A stretch of 64,000 nucleotides of DNA. Origin: Anastatus disparis. Its lineage: Eukaryota; Arthropoda; Insecta; Hymenoptera; Eupelmidae. The notes beneath the pieces are model-generated. The model searched no databases and was not told the origin of the DNA. It was given only the letters and a program-made list of their open reading frames with translations. Positions 13,578 through 24,437 of this stretch are shown piece by piece. Each line of letters begins with the position of its first letter. The stretch's first letter is position 1. The stretch lies in assembly GCA_017163975.1 (NCBI GenBank), contig JAFFSR010000004.1:186001-250000 (forward strand), read 5' to 3'. The translations under genes and the position numbers were made by a program.

Positions 13578-13626
13578 TAACCACTCTAAGCAAAATGGTA
13601 AAATACCATTTTGCTTAGAGTGGTTA
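13578..13626. repeat. Perfect 23-bp-arm hairpin
   Basis: TAACCACTCTAAGCAAAATG begins the left arm 13578-13600. The right arm 13604-13626 is its exact reverse complement, with only AAA between them. It is too short and tight for a typical animal pre-miRNA and is more likely a tiny foldback repeat. Confidence 0.9.
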
Positions 13627-14814
13627 AAATATTGTCTTTATGGAAAATTAATTATAAACAAATATATATTTACTTGTTTTATTTAGAGTGACGTTGTTTT
13701 TAAACTCCTCTCTAAAATAAAAAGCATGACTTTTATTATTCGATATTTCTTCACTAATACCCAATAAGGTGATTTACTTGATTTTTTCTAATCGTTTACC
13801 ATTAAAATATGCTATTACAAGATTTTATAATTCAATTGTTTATTCATTCTTTATTCATGTAGTATTTTAAGATTGAATTCATGTAAATTAATAACGCTAA
13901 AAAAGCTATGTTAAAATAGTAAGTGATATAGACTTTGACGTTCAATAGTATTGAAGTTAGAAAATATTAGCGTTAATTTTATAAAAAAATTATAATAATC
14001 AGTATTTATCGAATTTCAACAATTAAATGTGTAAAAAATTCTCTTTTAAAAAGAATTTTAAACCTTGAATTCTCCAATGATGACAGATCTGGAACAATTT
14101 ACTATTTCATACTAACGTCGGAAGAAAAGGTATTATAAAATTTTTCAAAAAATGTTGGAAAGTTAAAAGATTTCCTAAATTAAAAGTGTATTTTGTAAAC
14201 TAAAAAATGAAACTTAACCTAATCTCTGAAGTCACCTTAAATATTGACTTTTACAATCGTCAAAATTATTCAGAATCGATTCTGATAACACTTACATACA
14301 TTTTTGCGTTGAAATTGATAAACGAATAGTATAAAAAATATAATAAAAATGTGTGAACTAAAATTATCACAAAGTTTTAAAAATATCTCTACAGCTTTCC
14401 ATTTTTACTAATAAACAACCTAATATAGAAATATTTTGGAAAATTTTGGCATAATGATAAAAAATTTGGAAAATTGCAATGTCGGCATCTATGTATAAAT
14501 CATAATCATATTACATTCCCTAAATCTTATTGTATGAGTATGGCCGTGTCTTATTGCTTCATCGTTAAACTCAAATTTTTAAATATTTGTTAAAAAAAAT
14601 TATTTCTTATGAGTTTCAAAAAGTAATGCTTGCCTAATAGAAATTGACAATTAAATTAAAAGCTTTGTATATAAAGTACACCTTTTTCCGTATTTATATA
14701 TTATATTTTATACAGATCTGCCAACTCAAAGAATTTCCTTTAGAGTTTTTTAAAACACAATTTTTCATTCATTTTAATGATTATGAAAACTTTTAATGAA
14801 AGTTATGTTTAATA

Positions 14815-14885
14815 GAGAGCGGGATTTGAACTCGAGACCTTGAGATTACGAATCCAACTACCGACTGAGTCACTGATCACCTCAT
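14815..14885 (-). repeat. tRNA-like sequence (tRNA-derived SINE head)
   Basis: On the minus strand there is an A box GTGACTCAGTCGGTAG, an anticodon loop TTCGTAA (anticodon CGT, Thr-like) in a plausible five-pair stem, and a good B box GAGTTCAAATCCC. The acceptor stem does not close well. With similar heads at 12247 and 57085, a dispersed tRNA-derived family is more likely than a functional tRNA. Confidence 0.45.
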
Positions 14886-14984
14886 TCATCATGATTAAGT
14901 TAACTATAATAAATAAAGGTATATAAGATAATCTTTTTTTTAATCTAGCTAAATATTAAATAAAAATATTTTATTCATTATGCA

Positions 14985-15350
14985 GATTCTGTTGAGTCTA
15001 ATATAATTAACAAAAATTTCTAATCTCATTATGAGTTGTAAAAGTTTTTGAATCATTGTAATAACAGTGGATGAGTATTTTTAAAGTCATTAAGTATAAT
15101 CTTACGGATAAATATTCAAAACGTATAATTACTTAATACTGGAGACAATATAACTGGCCCATATAGGATTATTTTGATGTACAGAATTTTATTAACAGAA
15201 AACTCTAATTTCATTTAACTTTGTAAAAATTTTTAATTACAGTAATAAAAGCGGATTAATATTCTTAAAGTTAAAGTACAATATTACGGATAGATATTAA
15301 AAATTTCTAATTGCTAATACTGGAGCCAATATAAGTACCTGATACCGGAG
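14985..15350 (+). repeat. Diverged tandem duplication, about 190-bp unit
   Basis: Two consecutive copies share the same order of phrases: TTAACA.AAA..TCTAAT, GTAAAA.TTTTT.AAT, TAATA..AG.GGAT.A.TATT, TTACGGATA.ATAT, and AATACTGGAG.CAATATAA (near 15135 and 15320). No coding potential. It lies just upstream of the Lys-rich gene and may include its promoter. Confidence 0.55.
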
Positions 15351-15598
15351 TGGATTATGCAGATATTAAATAAACGATAGGTATAAAGGACCCTTATTTA
15401 GACCTTACTGCACCAGTTCTCAAAGTTCTCTCGAGTAAAAGATTTGAATTACGGTAGAAAAATATCGTATAGCATAATATACAGTATATCAAAATATAAA
15501 ACAGTGCATAAGATTCGTCTACATCAATTGACGAATCGCTCGATAAATTAACGGAAAAATTAATAATTTTGTGAAGTTCTTGCAAAAAATTATTTAAA

Positions 15599-16375
15599 AT
15601 GGCTGGAGCAAAGGTCATGTTGGAAAATGTTGACAATGAATTGGACAATAGCAAGATAAAATTGTCTAAAAAAATGCCAAAGCCCACCATGGTACTTAGT
15701 AATTTTAAGAATGATAAGCCAGAAAAAAAAGAATCATCAGTTTTTGAATCATCGGTTGAACCATCCACTAGTATTTTTGAAGAGAAAGAAATACTATACA
15801 AATTTCAAGATAATATTACTGAATATTTATTTCAAAACAAAGGAAAACTTACTGGCGTAAAACGGGCCAATTTATATAAACACCGAAAGCAGTTAGACAA
15901 GTTATTTTCAAGTTCAAGAAAATCAACCGAAGAAGAAAAATTTGATCACAAAAAAGCTAGGAAAGCTTTGAAAGATGCAGCGCTATCCAATTCAACAATC
16001 AATAAATCTTTAACAAAAATGGTGTCGAATATATCATATGATCAAGAAATTGTACCTGCGACACAAGAAACAAATCAAAGATTGATAGTACAAGAAAAAT
16101 TGTTGAATACGGTATGCAAGAACAAACAAATTAATCATCCTAAAATAAGTATAGTATTGAGTGAAACGCATAAAAATCAAAATATTAAATCATGTGAAAA
16201 CAAGAATAAACAAATACAAGAAAAATTTTCAAGGCTAGAAAAAACTAAAATATCACTGCTTCAAGAAAAAATGTTTAAAGTGAAATGCAATAAAAAAGAA
16301 AGTTATAATTTTGAAAATCCTGTAGTTACAAATGAAACAAAAGACAGTAAAAAATCAAATCATGTGATATTATGA
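15599..16375 (+). CDS. Lysine-rich, single-exon protein of unknown function (258 aa)
   Basis: The frame is open for 258 codons from ATG 15599, unusually long for this AT-rich region. The product is very rich in Lys, Glu, Asn and Ser. It has no signal peptide, membrane segment or zinc finger. A more structured piece lies around residues 66-120 (FQDNITEYLFQNKGKLTG, then ANLYKHRKQLDKLF) and a predicted helical charged C-terminal part around residues 200-235. I do not recognise the family. The stop TGA overlaps the ATG of a second Lys-rich ORF (ATGA at 16372-16375). The lack of introns, together with an AATAAA and an A-run downstream, would also fit an old retrogene. Confidence 0.6.
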   Translation: MAGAKVMLENVDNELDNSKIKLSKKMPKPTMVLSNFKNDKPEKKESSVFESSVEPSTSIFEEKEILYKFQDNITEYLFQNKGKLTGVKRANLYKHRKQLDKLFSSSRKSTEEEKFDHKKARKALKDAALSNSTINKSLTKMVSNISYDQEIVPATQETNQRLIVQEKLLNTVCKNKQINHPKISIVLSETHKNQNIKSCENKNKQIQEKFSRLEKTKISLLQEKMFKVKCNKKESYNFENPVVTNETKDSKKSNHVIL

Positions 16376-16632
16376 ACAAACAAAAATCCAATAATGATGA
16401 GAGAAATAAAGGATTATTATTAAAAAAGAAATATGAAGAAAATGAAAAGAAAATGGCAACAAACAGTGAATGCAATAAAGAAAACGAAAAGAAAGTCGTA
16501 ACAAAAAATAAATATCAAGAAGAAGATAAAAAAGATAGCACAGCCAAAAAAACTGGAAAGGTGTACAAAAACACCCATATAATTCTGGCCACAGTCTTGA
16601 ATATGAATCTACATTTAAATTTAAAATGTTAA
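16372..16632 (+). CDS. Second Lys-rich ORF overlapping the first by ATGA (86 aa)
   Basis: It starts inside the stop of the preceding ORF, in the -1 frame. It encodes KKKYEENEKK- and NKENEKKVVTKNKYQEEDKK-type sequence with the same Lys/Glu/Asn bias, then a hydrophobic end (IILATVLNMNLHLNLKC). The composition suggests it was once the C-terminal continuation of the upstream gene, separated by a frameshift or an assembly error. Alternatively, re-initiation at ATGA could express it. A stop in its frame shortly upstream of the ATG excludes a long in-frame extension. Confidence 0.35.
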   Translation: MNKQKSNNDERNKGLLLKKKYEENEKKMATNSECNKENEKKVVTKNKYQEEDKKDSTAKKTGKVYKNTHIILATVLNMNLHLNLKC

Positions 16633-16722
16633 ATTTAGAAATTATTTTAATGATATAACTATTATTAACTTTGTATATACATGTGTAAAGTGTAAATGAC
16701 ATACAGTATATTTGTGCAATAT

Positions 16723-16728
16723 AATAAA
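16723..16728 (+). terminator. Polyadenylation signal of the Lys-rich transcription unit
   Basis: AATAAA lies 90 bp after the second ORF. A run of nine A residues follows at about 16740, which could be a genomic poly(A) remnant. Confidence 0.45.
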
Positions 16729-16759
16729 TAGAAAAACGTAAAAAAAAAATTATTTGTTT

Positions 16760-17170
16760 GAATATCCTCCTTTAATTTAAATATAAATGAAAATTAATAT
16801 GGTAGTTTTCTTTTTTAACATTTGACCAAACATTGAAAAAATATATTCTATTTATTACTATGATATAACAAAGTTTCTAATGATTATAAATTTATTTATG
16901 AAAAATTCAAATTTTATTGTACATAGTAAAAAATTTTTAAGCCATTGAAGTAGCATCAAATTTGTATTCATTCTAGTAATTCATATTTTAACCATTTGTT
17001 ACTGTATCTCTCATAAGAAATGAATGTTATAATAAACTAGTTCACGTATAAATTCAGTAGAATAATCAAAACTGTAAAGTTATGTAATTTATTAAAACCA
17101 TTTAAAAGTTTACATTTTCTTAATTTTAAATCATTTAATTTTGTCTTAATTTGTATGTAAAATGTATTTT
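16760..17170. other. AT-rich spacer
   Basis: Nothing recognisable. Confidence 0.5.
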
Positions 17171-17174
17171 ATAA

Positions 17175-17400
17175 TATAAAAGCCAAAAAAACTCGGGAAT
17201 AGTATATTTTGTAACGGGTATGAAAAGGCTTTATTTACGAAACGAGAAGTTTACGGCCAGAGCCGAAGGCGAGGATCGTAACGAGTTTCGTAAAAAAGCC
17301 TTTTCATACCAGTGGCAAACCGTACTTTTTGCCATGAGAGCCAAGAAAGAGCAACGAAGTTGCGATTTTGGGGTTAGAATGGCAAAAAATAATTATCTCA
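17175..17400 (+). repeat. Multi-hairpin module, copy near the huckebein-like parent gene
   Basis: Two nested dyads are visible. GGTATGAAAAGGCTTTATTT at 17218 is mirrored by AAAAAAGCCTTTTCATACC ending 17310, around a GC-rich loop (GCCGAAGGCGAGGATCG). TTTTTGCCATGAGAG near 17328 is mirrored by AGAATGGCAAAAAA near 17376. The frame starting at 17220 ([17 protein letters not shown]) is also open in the related modules at 41.3 and 44.9 kb, but the dyad structure alone may explain this. This copy lies on the plus strand; the intronic copies at 35, 41 and 45 kb lie on the minus strand. Confidence 0.7.
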
Positions 17401-18281
17401 TAAGCTATTTTACTAATTTTTTAGATATATTTCAAAATTTGTTTATTAAATTTATCAAATTAAATGAACAAATTTAATTAAATGTTGACTATTTAAAATT
17501 TTGTATAGAGTCTGATTACAAAAGTAAAATGATCAATTATTATCATCGATTATATATAAAAAATTATAAAAAAAATGTTTACAAACAGTAATTTTAATCT
17601 TATTTTAAAAATTGAAAAAATTCTAGCTTTTTAGCTTCTTTATATGAAATTAATAAGTTACAATTTTAATAAAAGGGAATAATAAAAGAGGAATGATGAT
17701 TCAAGCAGAAATAAAATTGAGTTTTGTTCTGATAATATATAAATTTATTTTGTTTCGTAAAAATAAAATTTATACTTATTATAAATGTATTTACATATCA
17801 CAAGCTGGAGGTCATGTCGAGTTACAATAAAATTACTCATTTTGTCATTCGTACATTTAAACAATAATAAAACTCACATTAATTTTTAACGGAATTAATA
17901 TTTTTTTCTTAGCGAGGAACATTAATAAATGAATTTCATGATTTCATCAACGCTCATCACCAATGCAGTTGAGAATCTTTACAAAATATACATTTCTATA
18001 TTCTATTTACAAGATCATTCTTATTCAGCTTATATTTATACATATATTTTTATATGATTTATTGTAGATTTTCGTTGCAATTGGTGATATTTTCAAAACT
18101 ATTTCTGAATATAATTGAAAAATTTATTGGCAGCACAAATATTAATAGTTACCTATCACTTACACATCATGCGTCGGACAATCTGTTCTTTCGCAGTATT
18201 TACAATCTTTAGCGAAATTTTACACTTTGTACAAAATTAGCGATTAAAGTAAAATAAAATATTTACAATAAATCAGTCTTA
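17401..18281. other. Spacer and 3' flank of the huckebein-like gene
   Basis: No ORF. It probably includes the 3' UTR of the minus-strand gene ending at 18282; no clear AATAAA close to the stop was seen. Confidence 0.4.
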
Positions 18282-19454
18282 CTAAATATATGAAAATGGA
18301 TATCTTGCAACTGGTATTGCTTGGAAGTCGAACGGATAGTTACCAATTGTTGGTATAATGGGGTACGAATGTCCGTATAATTGTCTATTTCTATGAGTAT
18401 TTTTATGTTTTTTAAGATGATCTTTGCGACCAAATGCTTTTTGACAATCGGAACATTTATATGGTTTTTCGCCTGTATGAATTCTCTTATGACGCGTGAG
18501 CTCTTCGTTTCTCGTGAAATCTTTGCCGCAACCGTCGTGATCGCACTTGAATGGTCTTTCACCTATAAGCAGAGAAATAAAGAGATTGTAAGATTTTTTT
18601 TCCGTTCATAAAAATTTTTTTATTTAAACTGTTTAGGAGCGTGTTTTTTTTTTTATTATTTATCCAAAATATTATTAAATATTTATGTCGAACGATTGTT
18701 CCGTACAAGCAAACGTTTAGAGCATCAAATTATGTACCTATTTTAATTTCCTATTTAAATTTGGTTAAATTTAGTAAATTATTATTATCAATAATATAAT
18801 TTTTTTAATGAAAAAACTCTATATGATCAATAAATTTTCTACAAAATTATTAAAGTATGACGAAAAATAAAATTTATTAAATGATTTATTGAATATTGTT
18901 TACAAATATTGTGAAAATTGAAACTATTTTTATTACTTTCAAAGATTTAATAACGAGGATCGAATATAAAAGATTTTTTAGCCCTATTTGGAGATATATT
19001 TTAATAATTAAAAATGCAACTTACCAGTATGTATTCTCACATGACCTTTGAGCTGTCCATTATTGCTAAAAGCAACATCACAATAATCGCACTTGTATTT
19101 TTTAGGTCTTGATTTTTTAGCTTGCTTAGCAGCTTGATCCTGCTGATTAATTCTAGCGACGGCTTCTTGCACTGGACAGTACATTAAAGCTGATTGTGGA
19201 TAACAAACTGGAGGCTCTGGATAATAACGAGCAGCACCCCATTCGGCAGCGGCGGCACTTGTGTATGCGTATGGTGTAGTTGATGATGTGTTAAACAAAT
19301 AAGCATTCGATTCTGTTGAGTTATCAGAGTAATGCGAAGAACACGATGATACACTTCTTTCTTCACTTGCTATCGGAACAGTGGTTTGTACATCATTTTC
19401 TTCGTCCTCCACGTGCCATGGGCGAAAGAAACTACTCGAGCTATCGTTACTCAT
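18282..19454 (-). CDS. hkb: Huckebein-like C2H2 zinc-finger repressor (parent copy), 236 aa
   Basis: Two exons, 19454-19025 and 18562-18282, are joined across a 462-bp GT-AG intron that splits a Gly codon in the first linker (HTG|ERP). I chose the Met at 19454 over the one 27 bp upstream because the three paralogues align from here. Residues 10-13 are FRPW, the Groucho-recruiting tetrapeptide known in Huckebein. A Ser-rich stretch and CPVQEAVARI follow. Three fingers occupy about residues 122-142 (CDYC..F.NNGQLKGHVRIH), 150-172 ([19 protein letters not shown]) and 180-200 (CSDC..FGRKDHLKKH). The domain plan matches an Egr/Sp-related, three-finger DNA-binding repressor. Huckebein is the terminal gap gene that patterns the embryo ends. 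The family call is firm; strict orthology is inferred. A TATA box lies at 19634-19629. Confidence 0.8.
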
Positions 19455-19628
19455 TTTCGTAATGTTTATTATCAAGCACAAACTTCACTTCACTCGAATG
19501 AAAAAATAGATGTACTGTTTACGAATTTTCGTAAATTTCACTACGCTAAAAACTTGTAGGAAAATATAACTTCTGTTCAGTTCGATGAACTGTAGGCAAC
19601 TAACTTGTTCTATGCTTGTGGAGTGGTA

Positions 19629-19634
19629 TTTATA
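19629..19634 (-). promoter_or_regulatory. TATA box of the huckebein-like gene
   Basis: TATAAATACCACTC on the minus strand, 175 bp upstream of the start codon. The same TATAAATAC placement precedes paralogues B (36995-36990) and D (45992-45987), which supports a real core promoter. Confidence 0.65.
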
Positions 19635-19639
19635 CTCGT

Positions 19640-20241
19640 ATTCTTATGGCTGCTAAGGGTAGATCGTAGTACGCTCCCACCACTAACACCCTTCGTATGG
19701 TTCCTTTGACTTTTAGTCAGAAAAGGGCGTTCCATAACCGAGAGAAATACGCTCTCTTCTTCCCCACTCTAACTTTTGTGTATAACTGCTGGTCGTTCAA
19801 GGGGGTTTGAAATTGGGGAGAAAGAAATATTGGAGAGACGCCCTTTGTTGTCTTAAAACTTAATCCAATCTCTTTCTGTGTATCTTTCGTGTATATACAT
19901 ATTTCTCTCTCTCTCTCTCTCTTTTACTCATCTTGTATACGCCACGTGCATATGATGAGCGTTTTCCAGAATTGAGGTGATGCATTGAATAGTGCGATGG
20001 TCTTTTCTTAAAATGTTAAGGGGAATAGATGGATACGTTCAAGATTGTTTTAAGTACTGAGTCAAAAAGAATTGAGCATGTTGAATTTCATTAAGAGATG
20101 AAAAAAAATATTAAACTTTTTTTTATTCATTATACAGAAGAAAAAATTAGTAAGCGTTCCAAAATTATTCTTTTTTTTCTAATAAGTTTCAGAATATGGT
20201 GGCTGAATAAAGAAAACATTACTATTTAGTTTAGTATATAG
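19640..20241. other. Upstream region of the huckebein-like gene
   Basis: No ORF. A CT repeat at about 19905-19923 (GA-type on the minus strand) could bind GAGA-factor-like proteins, but that is inference. GC is higher up to 19980. Confidence 0.4.
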
Positions 20242-20482
20242 TAGAAGTGTGCAAATACTCGAATAGTCGAGTTCGAGTCAAGTCGAGCTTTTCTTTCGAG
20301 TTCGAGTCGAGTACTCGAGTTCCTTAAGTAATCGAACAAATACGAACTACTTGAAAAAATTGAATTACTCGATAAAATCGAGTAACTCGGAAAGTTCGAG
20401 TTAATACTCGCCTCGACTTGAGCTCGTCGAGTCGAGTAATTTGTACGAGTTACTCGTAGTTCGAGATACTCGCATACCACTA
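20242..20482. mobile_element. hAT-type MITE with 8-bp target duplication
   Basis: The ends are TAGAAGTGTGCAAATACTCG and, on the other strand, TAGTGGTATGCGAGTATCTC. The flanking 8-mers GTATATAG (20234-20241) and GTATATTG (20483-20490) match in 7 of 8 bases. The inside is built from many CTCGA/TCGAG words in both orientations. An 8-bp duplication is typical of hAT transposons. A fragment of the same family lies at about 38275-38405. Confidence 0.75.
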
Positions 20483-20898
20483 GTATATTGTTAATCAGTA
20501 ACTGGTGTTGTAATGTTAAGTTTTAATTTACCTTAGAAGATGTGAAATTGCACTAAATGTAGTATGATAAATCTGTCAAAAGAAAGGTCTAGTATAATGA
20601 TGAAAAATGAAGCTACTAGATATATGTACAGTCCAAAAATATTTTTTGAAATTTTGAATAATTTAATCAACGTTTCGCTCTTATGATAAAGATCCTCTTC
20701 AAGAGTATAAAACTAATAATTGTTAACAATATTTGAAACAATAATTAATAAAATTCTATACAAGTTTTGTATCACAATTGATTCAAGTATTGTTTATAAT
20801 CATTAATTCTATGATTCTAAAAAGGCACTTTACTTACAAGATCAAAACGTTGATTATGATTGTAAATTATTCAAGAGCTCAATAAAAAATTTTTTGAT
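20483..20898. other. Spacer between two MITEs
   Basis: AT-rich, no ORF. Confidence 0.5.
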
Positions 20899-21635
20899 TT
20901 AAGGACGTTGCCCTGTTAAATAAAATAATGACAGAAATTGCTGAAATTTGGAATTATAATAATTTAGTGTATTTTGAACTCACACGCGTTTTTTCGACCT
21001 ACCTTATAATACTAATAACTGAGAAATATAAGAAAAAAAATTGGAGGTTTAACACGTGGTTATATGGGACTACGTTTAAAATCATCAATAAAAGCTCTTA
21101 GAAATGACACATTCAAATAATCTTTTGATAATAAATAAAAAAATATTTGATGATTTAACCCTCAAAGTTTCAACACATGTTATAAGGCTTTTCATTAAAA
21201 TATTCAATAAAACATTGTCAAAATCATACATTTAAAATGAACTTGGCAACGTCGTTTTCTGTAATAGAAGAAAGAGAGAGAGAGAGAACGATATTCCGCG
21301 ACATGTCAAAAATGTAGGTTACATATCATTGTACATTTTAAATAATAATTTATCAACAAAAATAAAAGTATTATAATTATTCTGAAATCATTTAATAGGG
21401 TAAGCATTCATTTTATTATAAAAAATGTAGCATTTTTATTTATAAAAATTTATAAAGCATTACACACGAATCGGATATATACGGAGATAGTGTATAAATA
21501 TCTATAGCCTATAATCAAACATGTTTACATTGTGAAGGAAAAAAGTGAATAATGCATAATGTTGCCAAGTTTCAAGTAAATATCGATAATTCAGATTACT
21601 GCTGAAAAATAATCATAGCAGGGCAACGTCCTTAA
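20899..21635. mobile_element. TTAA-flanked inverted-repeat element
   Basis: TTAA plus GGACGTTGCCCTG at the left, and CAGGGCAACGTCC plus TTAA at the right: a perfect 13-bp terminal inverted repeat with TTAA on both sides. The inside is about 700 bp, AT-rich and non-coding. This is a piggyBac-type target signature in a non-autonomous element. Confidence 0.7.
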
Positions 21636-23296
21636 CAAATATAGCCAGTAGCTTCATTTTTCATAATTTATTTTAGAAAATCTTTATTTGAAATGGATAA
21701 AAATTAAGCTCAAAACTCTTTAGTTAAAAAAAAAATAAAAATAATACAGAAAATAAGGATGAAATAAGCTTGAATGTTTTTTTTTTGTATTTAAGTTTGA
21801 TTTTTACCTTAATTTTTATTCTTTCATAATTTTTTAACTAATATTTTTGAATGCACACTCCCCTGCACATGTTTTTGCCATCCCTAAGTGAAAATCAGCA
21901 AACACAAAAAGTTTTATAACTCCAAAACTAATGGTCGCAGAGTAAAAGTTTCAACGGGATATAAAAATCCTTAAAAAATCGTTCTACTTGCCTTCTAAAT
22001 TCATCAGCATATTCATTAAAATAAAATAAAAATGAAAAAAAATTGAAAAAATTTTTATAATCTTTACATTGATATAATTTTAGTTACAATGGTTTTAGAA
22101 TAAATAACTAAAGACAGTTTAAAATAGTATTGGTTCATTTTTAAAATGACGGTGCAAAGTCTAGTTTGGTCTACATACACCGCAGTTAGACCAATTTTCG
22201 TGAGACAGTATGACTTTTTTTAAAACGTGTATATTGAAAAAACTAAACAAAATAGAAAGAAAGTGTAAATAGAAAAAGATGTATTTTTTTATAAAGAACA
22301 CAGATATATATAGTTTAAAAATGATTAGAATTAATTTTTTTTCTAAACAAAACTGTTACTGTAACTTTTGAAAATAATTGTTCTAAAATTATTAAATGTT
22401 AGACCAGATGAAAGAAGCTTTCTTCAAAATTTGGACGCAAATGGAAAACATTTTTAACAATATATGATGTATGACTGAAAGAATTGTTGATTTCATTTCA
22501 CACAAATCTAAATAATGAATTTTAAAAGATTAATTAATGTAACAGGTTTACCAAATAAAGAAAAAGTAGATATTACTGTGGTCGTTCTAAATTCTGCGGT
22601 TTTTATGAAAGTCATATTTGAAATAGAAATCGGATAATTTTAAACGTATTAGTAAATATAGAATATTTATGAGATGAAGTTAAGAAATTAATAATTTCTT
22701 TATAAATATTACGAACAAAATATTTGATCTTTTATAATTTTTAATAAGTTGTTTGTAGATTTTCGTACATCTTGTTCTTGAATATAGTACGTATTTCATA
22801 AAATAAAAAATTACTTTGATTTTTACTTGATTCACAAAACATTCTGTATAAAATATTCATTACATTTAATTTTGAAGATATTAAAGAATTAACAAATGTA
22901 CTTAAATAAGGTATATACTTTTTCAAGTAGTTACAATAATTTTTTAAATAACAGAAAATCAATTTCAATATACATAAAATTTGGATATTAACAAAAAATA
23001 AAAGAAAAAGATTGCATTTTTTGAAAATTATTAAAATGACGTTGAATTTTAAACTACGTTGTGAAAAGCAATTTTCCTCTTTTCAAGTCAAACACAATTT
23101 GTGTGCGACATTCGGAGCAAATTCAATAATTTTCAAGAAAAAACTTATTAAATGAATACAATACACACTCATATACATATAAACAGATATTTTTTCGTAA
23201 AACATATTTATTTTACTTTCTGAGTCTTAATTTATGCTAATAAATCAAAAAATAGAATAGAAAATTTTATCGATTGCTCATTAATAATTTTAATAT
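21636..23296. other. AT-rich spacer
   Basis: No supported gene. The 75-codon reverse frame at 22741-22968 has no motif and is probably chance. Confidence 0.45.
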
Positions 23297-23487
23297 TTAA
23301 TCTTGTATAGCAAATTTTGTGAGAAAGCAAAATGTTAATTCGTAATCATTGTCGTGGAACCAAAATTTTAAAGTTCTATTAAGAGTAGGCGCTTTAGAAG
23401 GTGCAGGCATGGCAAAACCATACGTAACGTTCTGACCAACTTTTAGAAGACACTTCGCATCTTTTAATCCTACGCATGCATCTTTTT
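23297..23487 (-). pseudogene. 3'-exon fragment of an ML/NPC2-like gene
   Basis: The minus-strand frame encodes a close relative of the last exon of the intact gene at 23671-24437 (DACVGLKDAKCLLKVGQNVT, then GFAMPAPSKAPTL and ..LTFCFLTKFAIQD) and ends in TAA at 23299-23297. Similarity stops abruptly at about 23487, in the middle of what should be the exon, and no signal peptide or first exon follows. It is a truncated tandem duplicate without obvious internal stops. Confidence 0.75.
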
Positions 23488-23670
23488 GCGAAACTCATCA
23501 AAAGGTTTTCAGACAAAAATTACTAAACGGATACATACACACATACATATATAAAGACTGCTGTCACTGTTTTTGGCTTTCTAAATTTTAATACATATAA
23601 ATGAAGTCAACTTCAATGCCATTTTGATGATAAATTTATTAACATTATTATTCACTATAAATTTGAAAAT

Positions 23671-24437
23671 TTAATTCCTAACGGAAAATTCTGCACGAAG
23701 ACAAAGTGTCATCTCGTTTTGATCATCTCTAAGCTGAAATTGTAAGATTCCATCTACAGTAGGCGCTGTTGAAGGTACAGGCATGGCAAAACCATACGTA
23801 ACATTCTGACCAGCTTTCAGAGGACAACTAGCATCCTTTAAACCTACACATGCATCTTTTACAGGATAGGGAACATCGACTTCCCATATACCTACGATCA
23901 TCGTCACTGCAGGCTTCAAAACAGTTGTATCATTTTCTAAAAAATTGGAAACGCCAATTATTTTGTGATCTTATTAAGATTATTCAAAAATTATCTAACG
24001 TGAAAAATATAAAAATTTTTGCTTTTATAAATAGAAATAGTATATATAGTATAATTACTATTATACTATTATTACGTAATTAAAATTAAAGCCATTCCAT
24101 TTTTTTCGTTAATACGATTTTCTAAGTCGACAAAGAAAGTCATAATTGAATAAAAAATAAAACAATATAATATGAGAATGAAGTTAATTTTATTCCTCTG
24201 TTACAAAATTTGCTACAGCTTTATAAAGACTTTTTGTTGTAATTTTAAAAAATTGTACTTACGGACAGAAAAATTCACTTCTGCGTTCAAATGAGAGCCC
24301 TTATGTATAACACATGGAGCTTTGGTGCAGTCATTAATCTGAAGATAATTAGGAGCGTATACTTCACCACAGGTAGCAAAGTCTGTCAATTGAGTTGATA
24401 ATCCCACCAGGAGTAAAACAACAATTGAACCTTCCAT
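23671..24437 (-). CDS. ML-domain (MD-2/NPC2-like) secreted lipid-binding protein, 146 aa
   Basis: Two exons, 24437-24263 and 23936-23671, with a GT-AG intron of 326 bp. Residues 1-20 or so are a hydrophobic signal peptide. The mature part shows the ML cysteine pattern: Cys23, a DC..APC pair (37, 42), Cys88 and Cys96 in DACVGLKDASCPL, and Cys137 near the end. It also has the typical GQNVTYGFAMPVPSTAP segment and a final LCLRAEFSVRN strand. Family members fold as a beta sandwich and bind sterols or other lipids; insects have expanded sets used in sterol transport, chemosensing and immunity. Length matches NPC2-type proteins. AATAAA at 23640-23635 lies about 30 bp past the stop. Ligand and tissue cannot be predicted. 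Confidence 0.85.

Larger units (their letters stand above)
12331..14810. other. Microsatellite-rich non-coding region
   Basis: No supported gene. The open frames at 12866-13207 and 13331-13555 are produced largely by (TA)n runs at 13014-13072 and 13489-13537. The segment 12820-13340 is GC-richer and G/A-rich. Confidence 0.5.

Noticed and set aside
14815..14885. Functional tRNA-Thr(CGT) gene
   Set aside because: Boxes and anticodon loop fit, but the acceptor stem does not pair and similar heads recur elsewhere.
15394..15801. 135-codon reverse frame
   Set aside because: Antisense shadow of the Lys-rich gene starting at 15599; hydrophobic/Ser-rich as expected from complementing A-rich codons.
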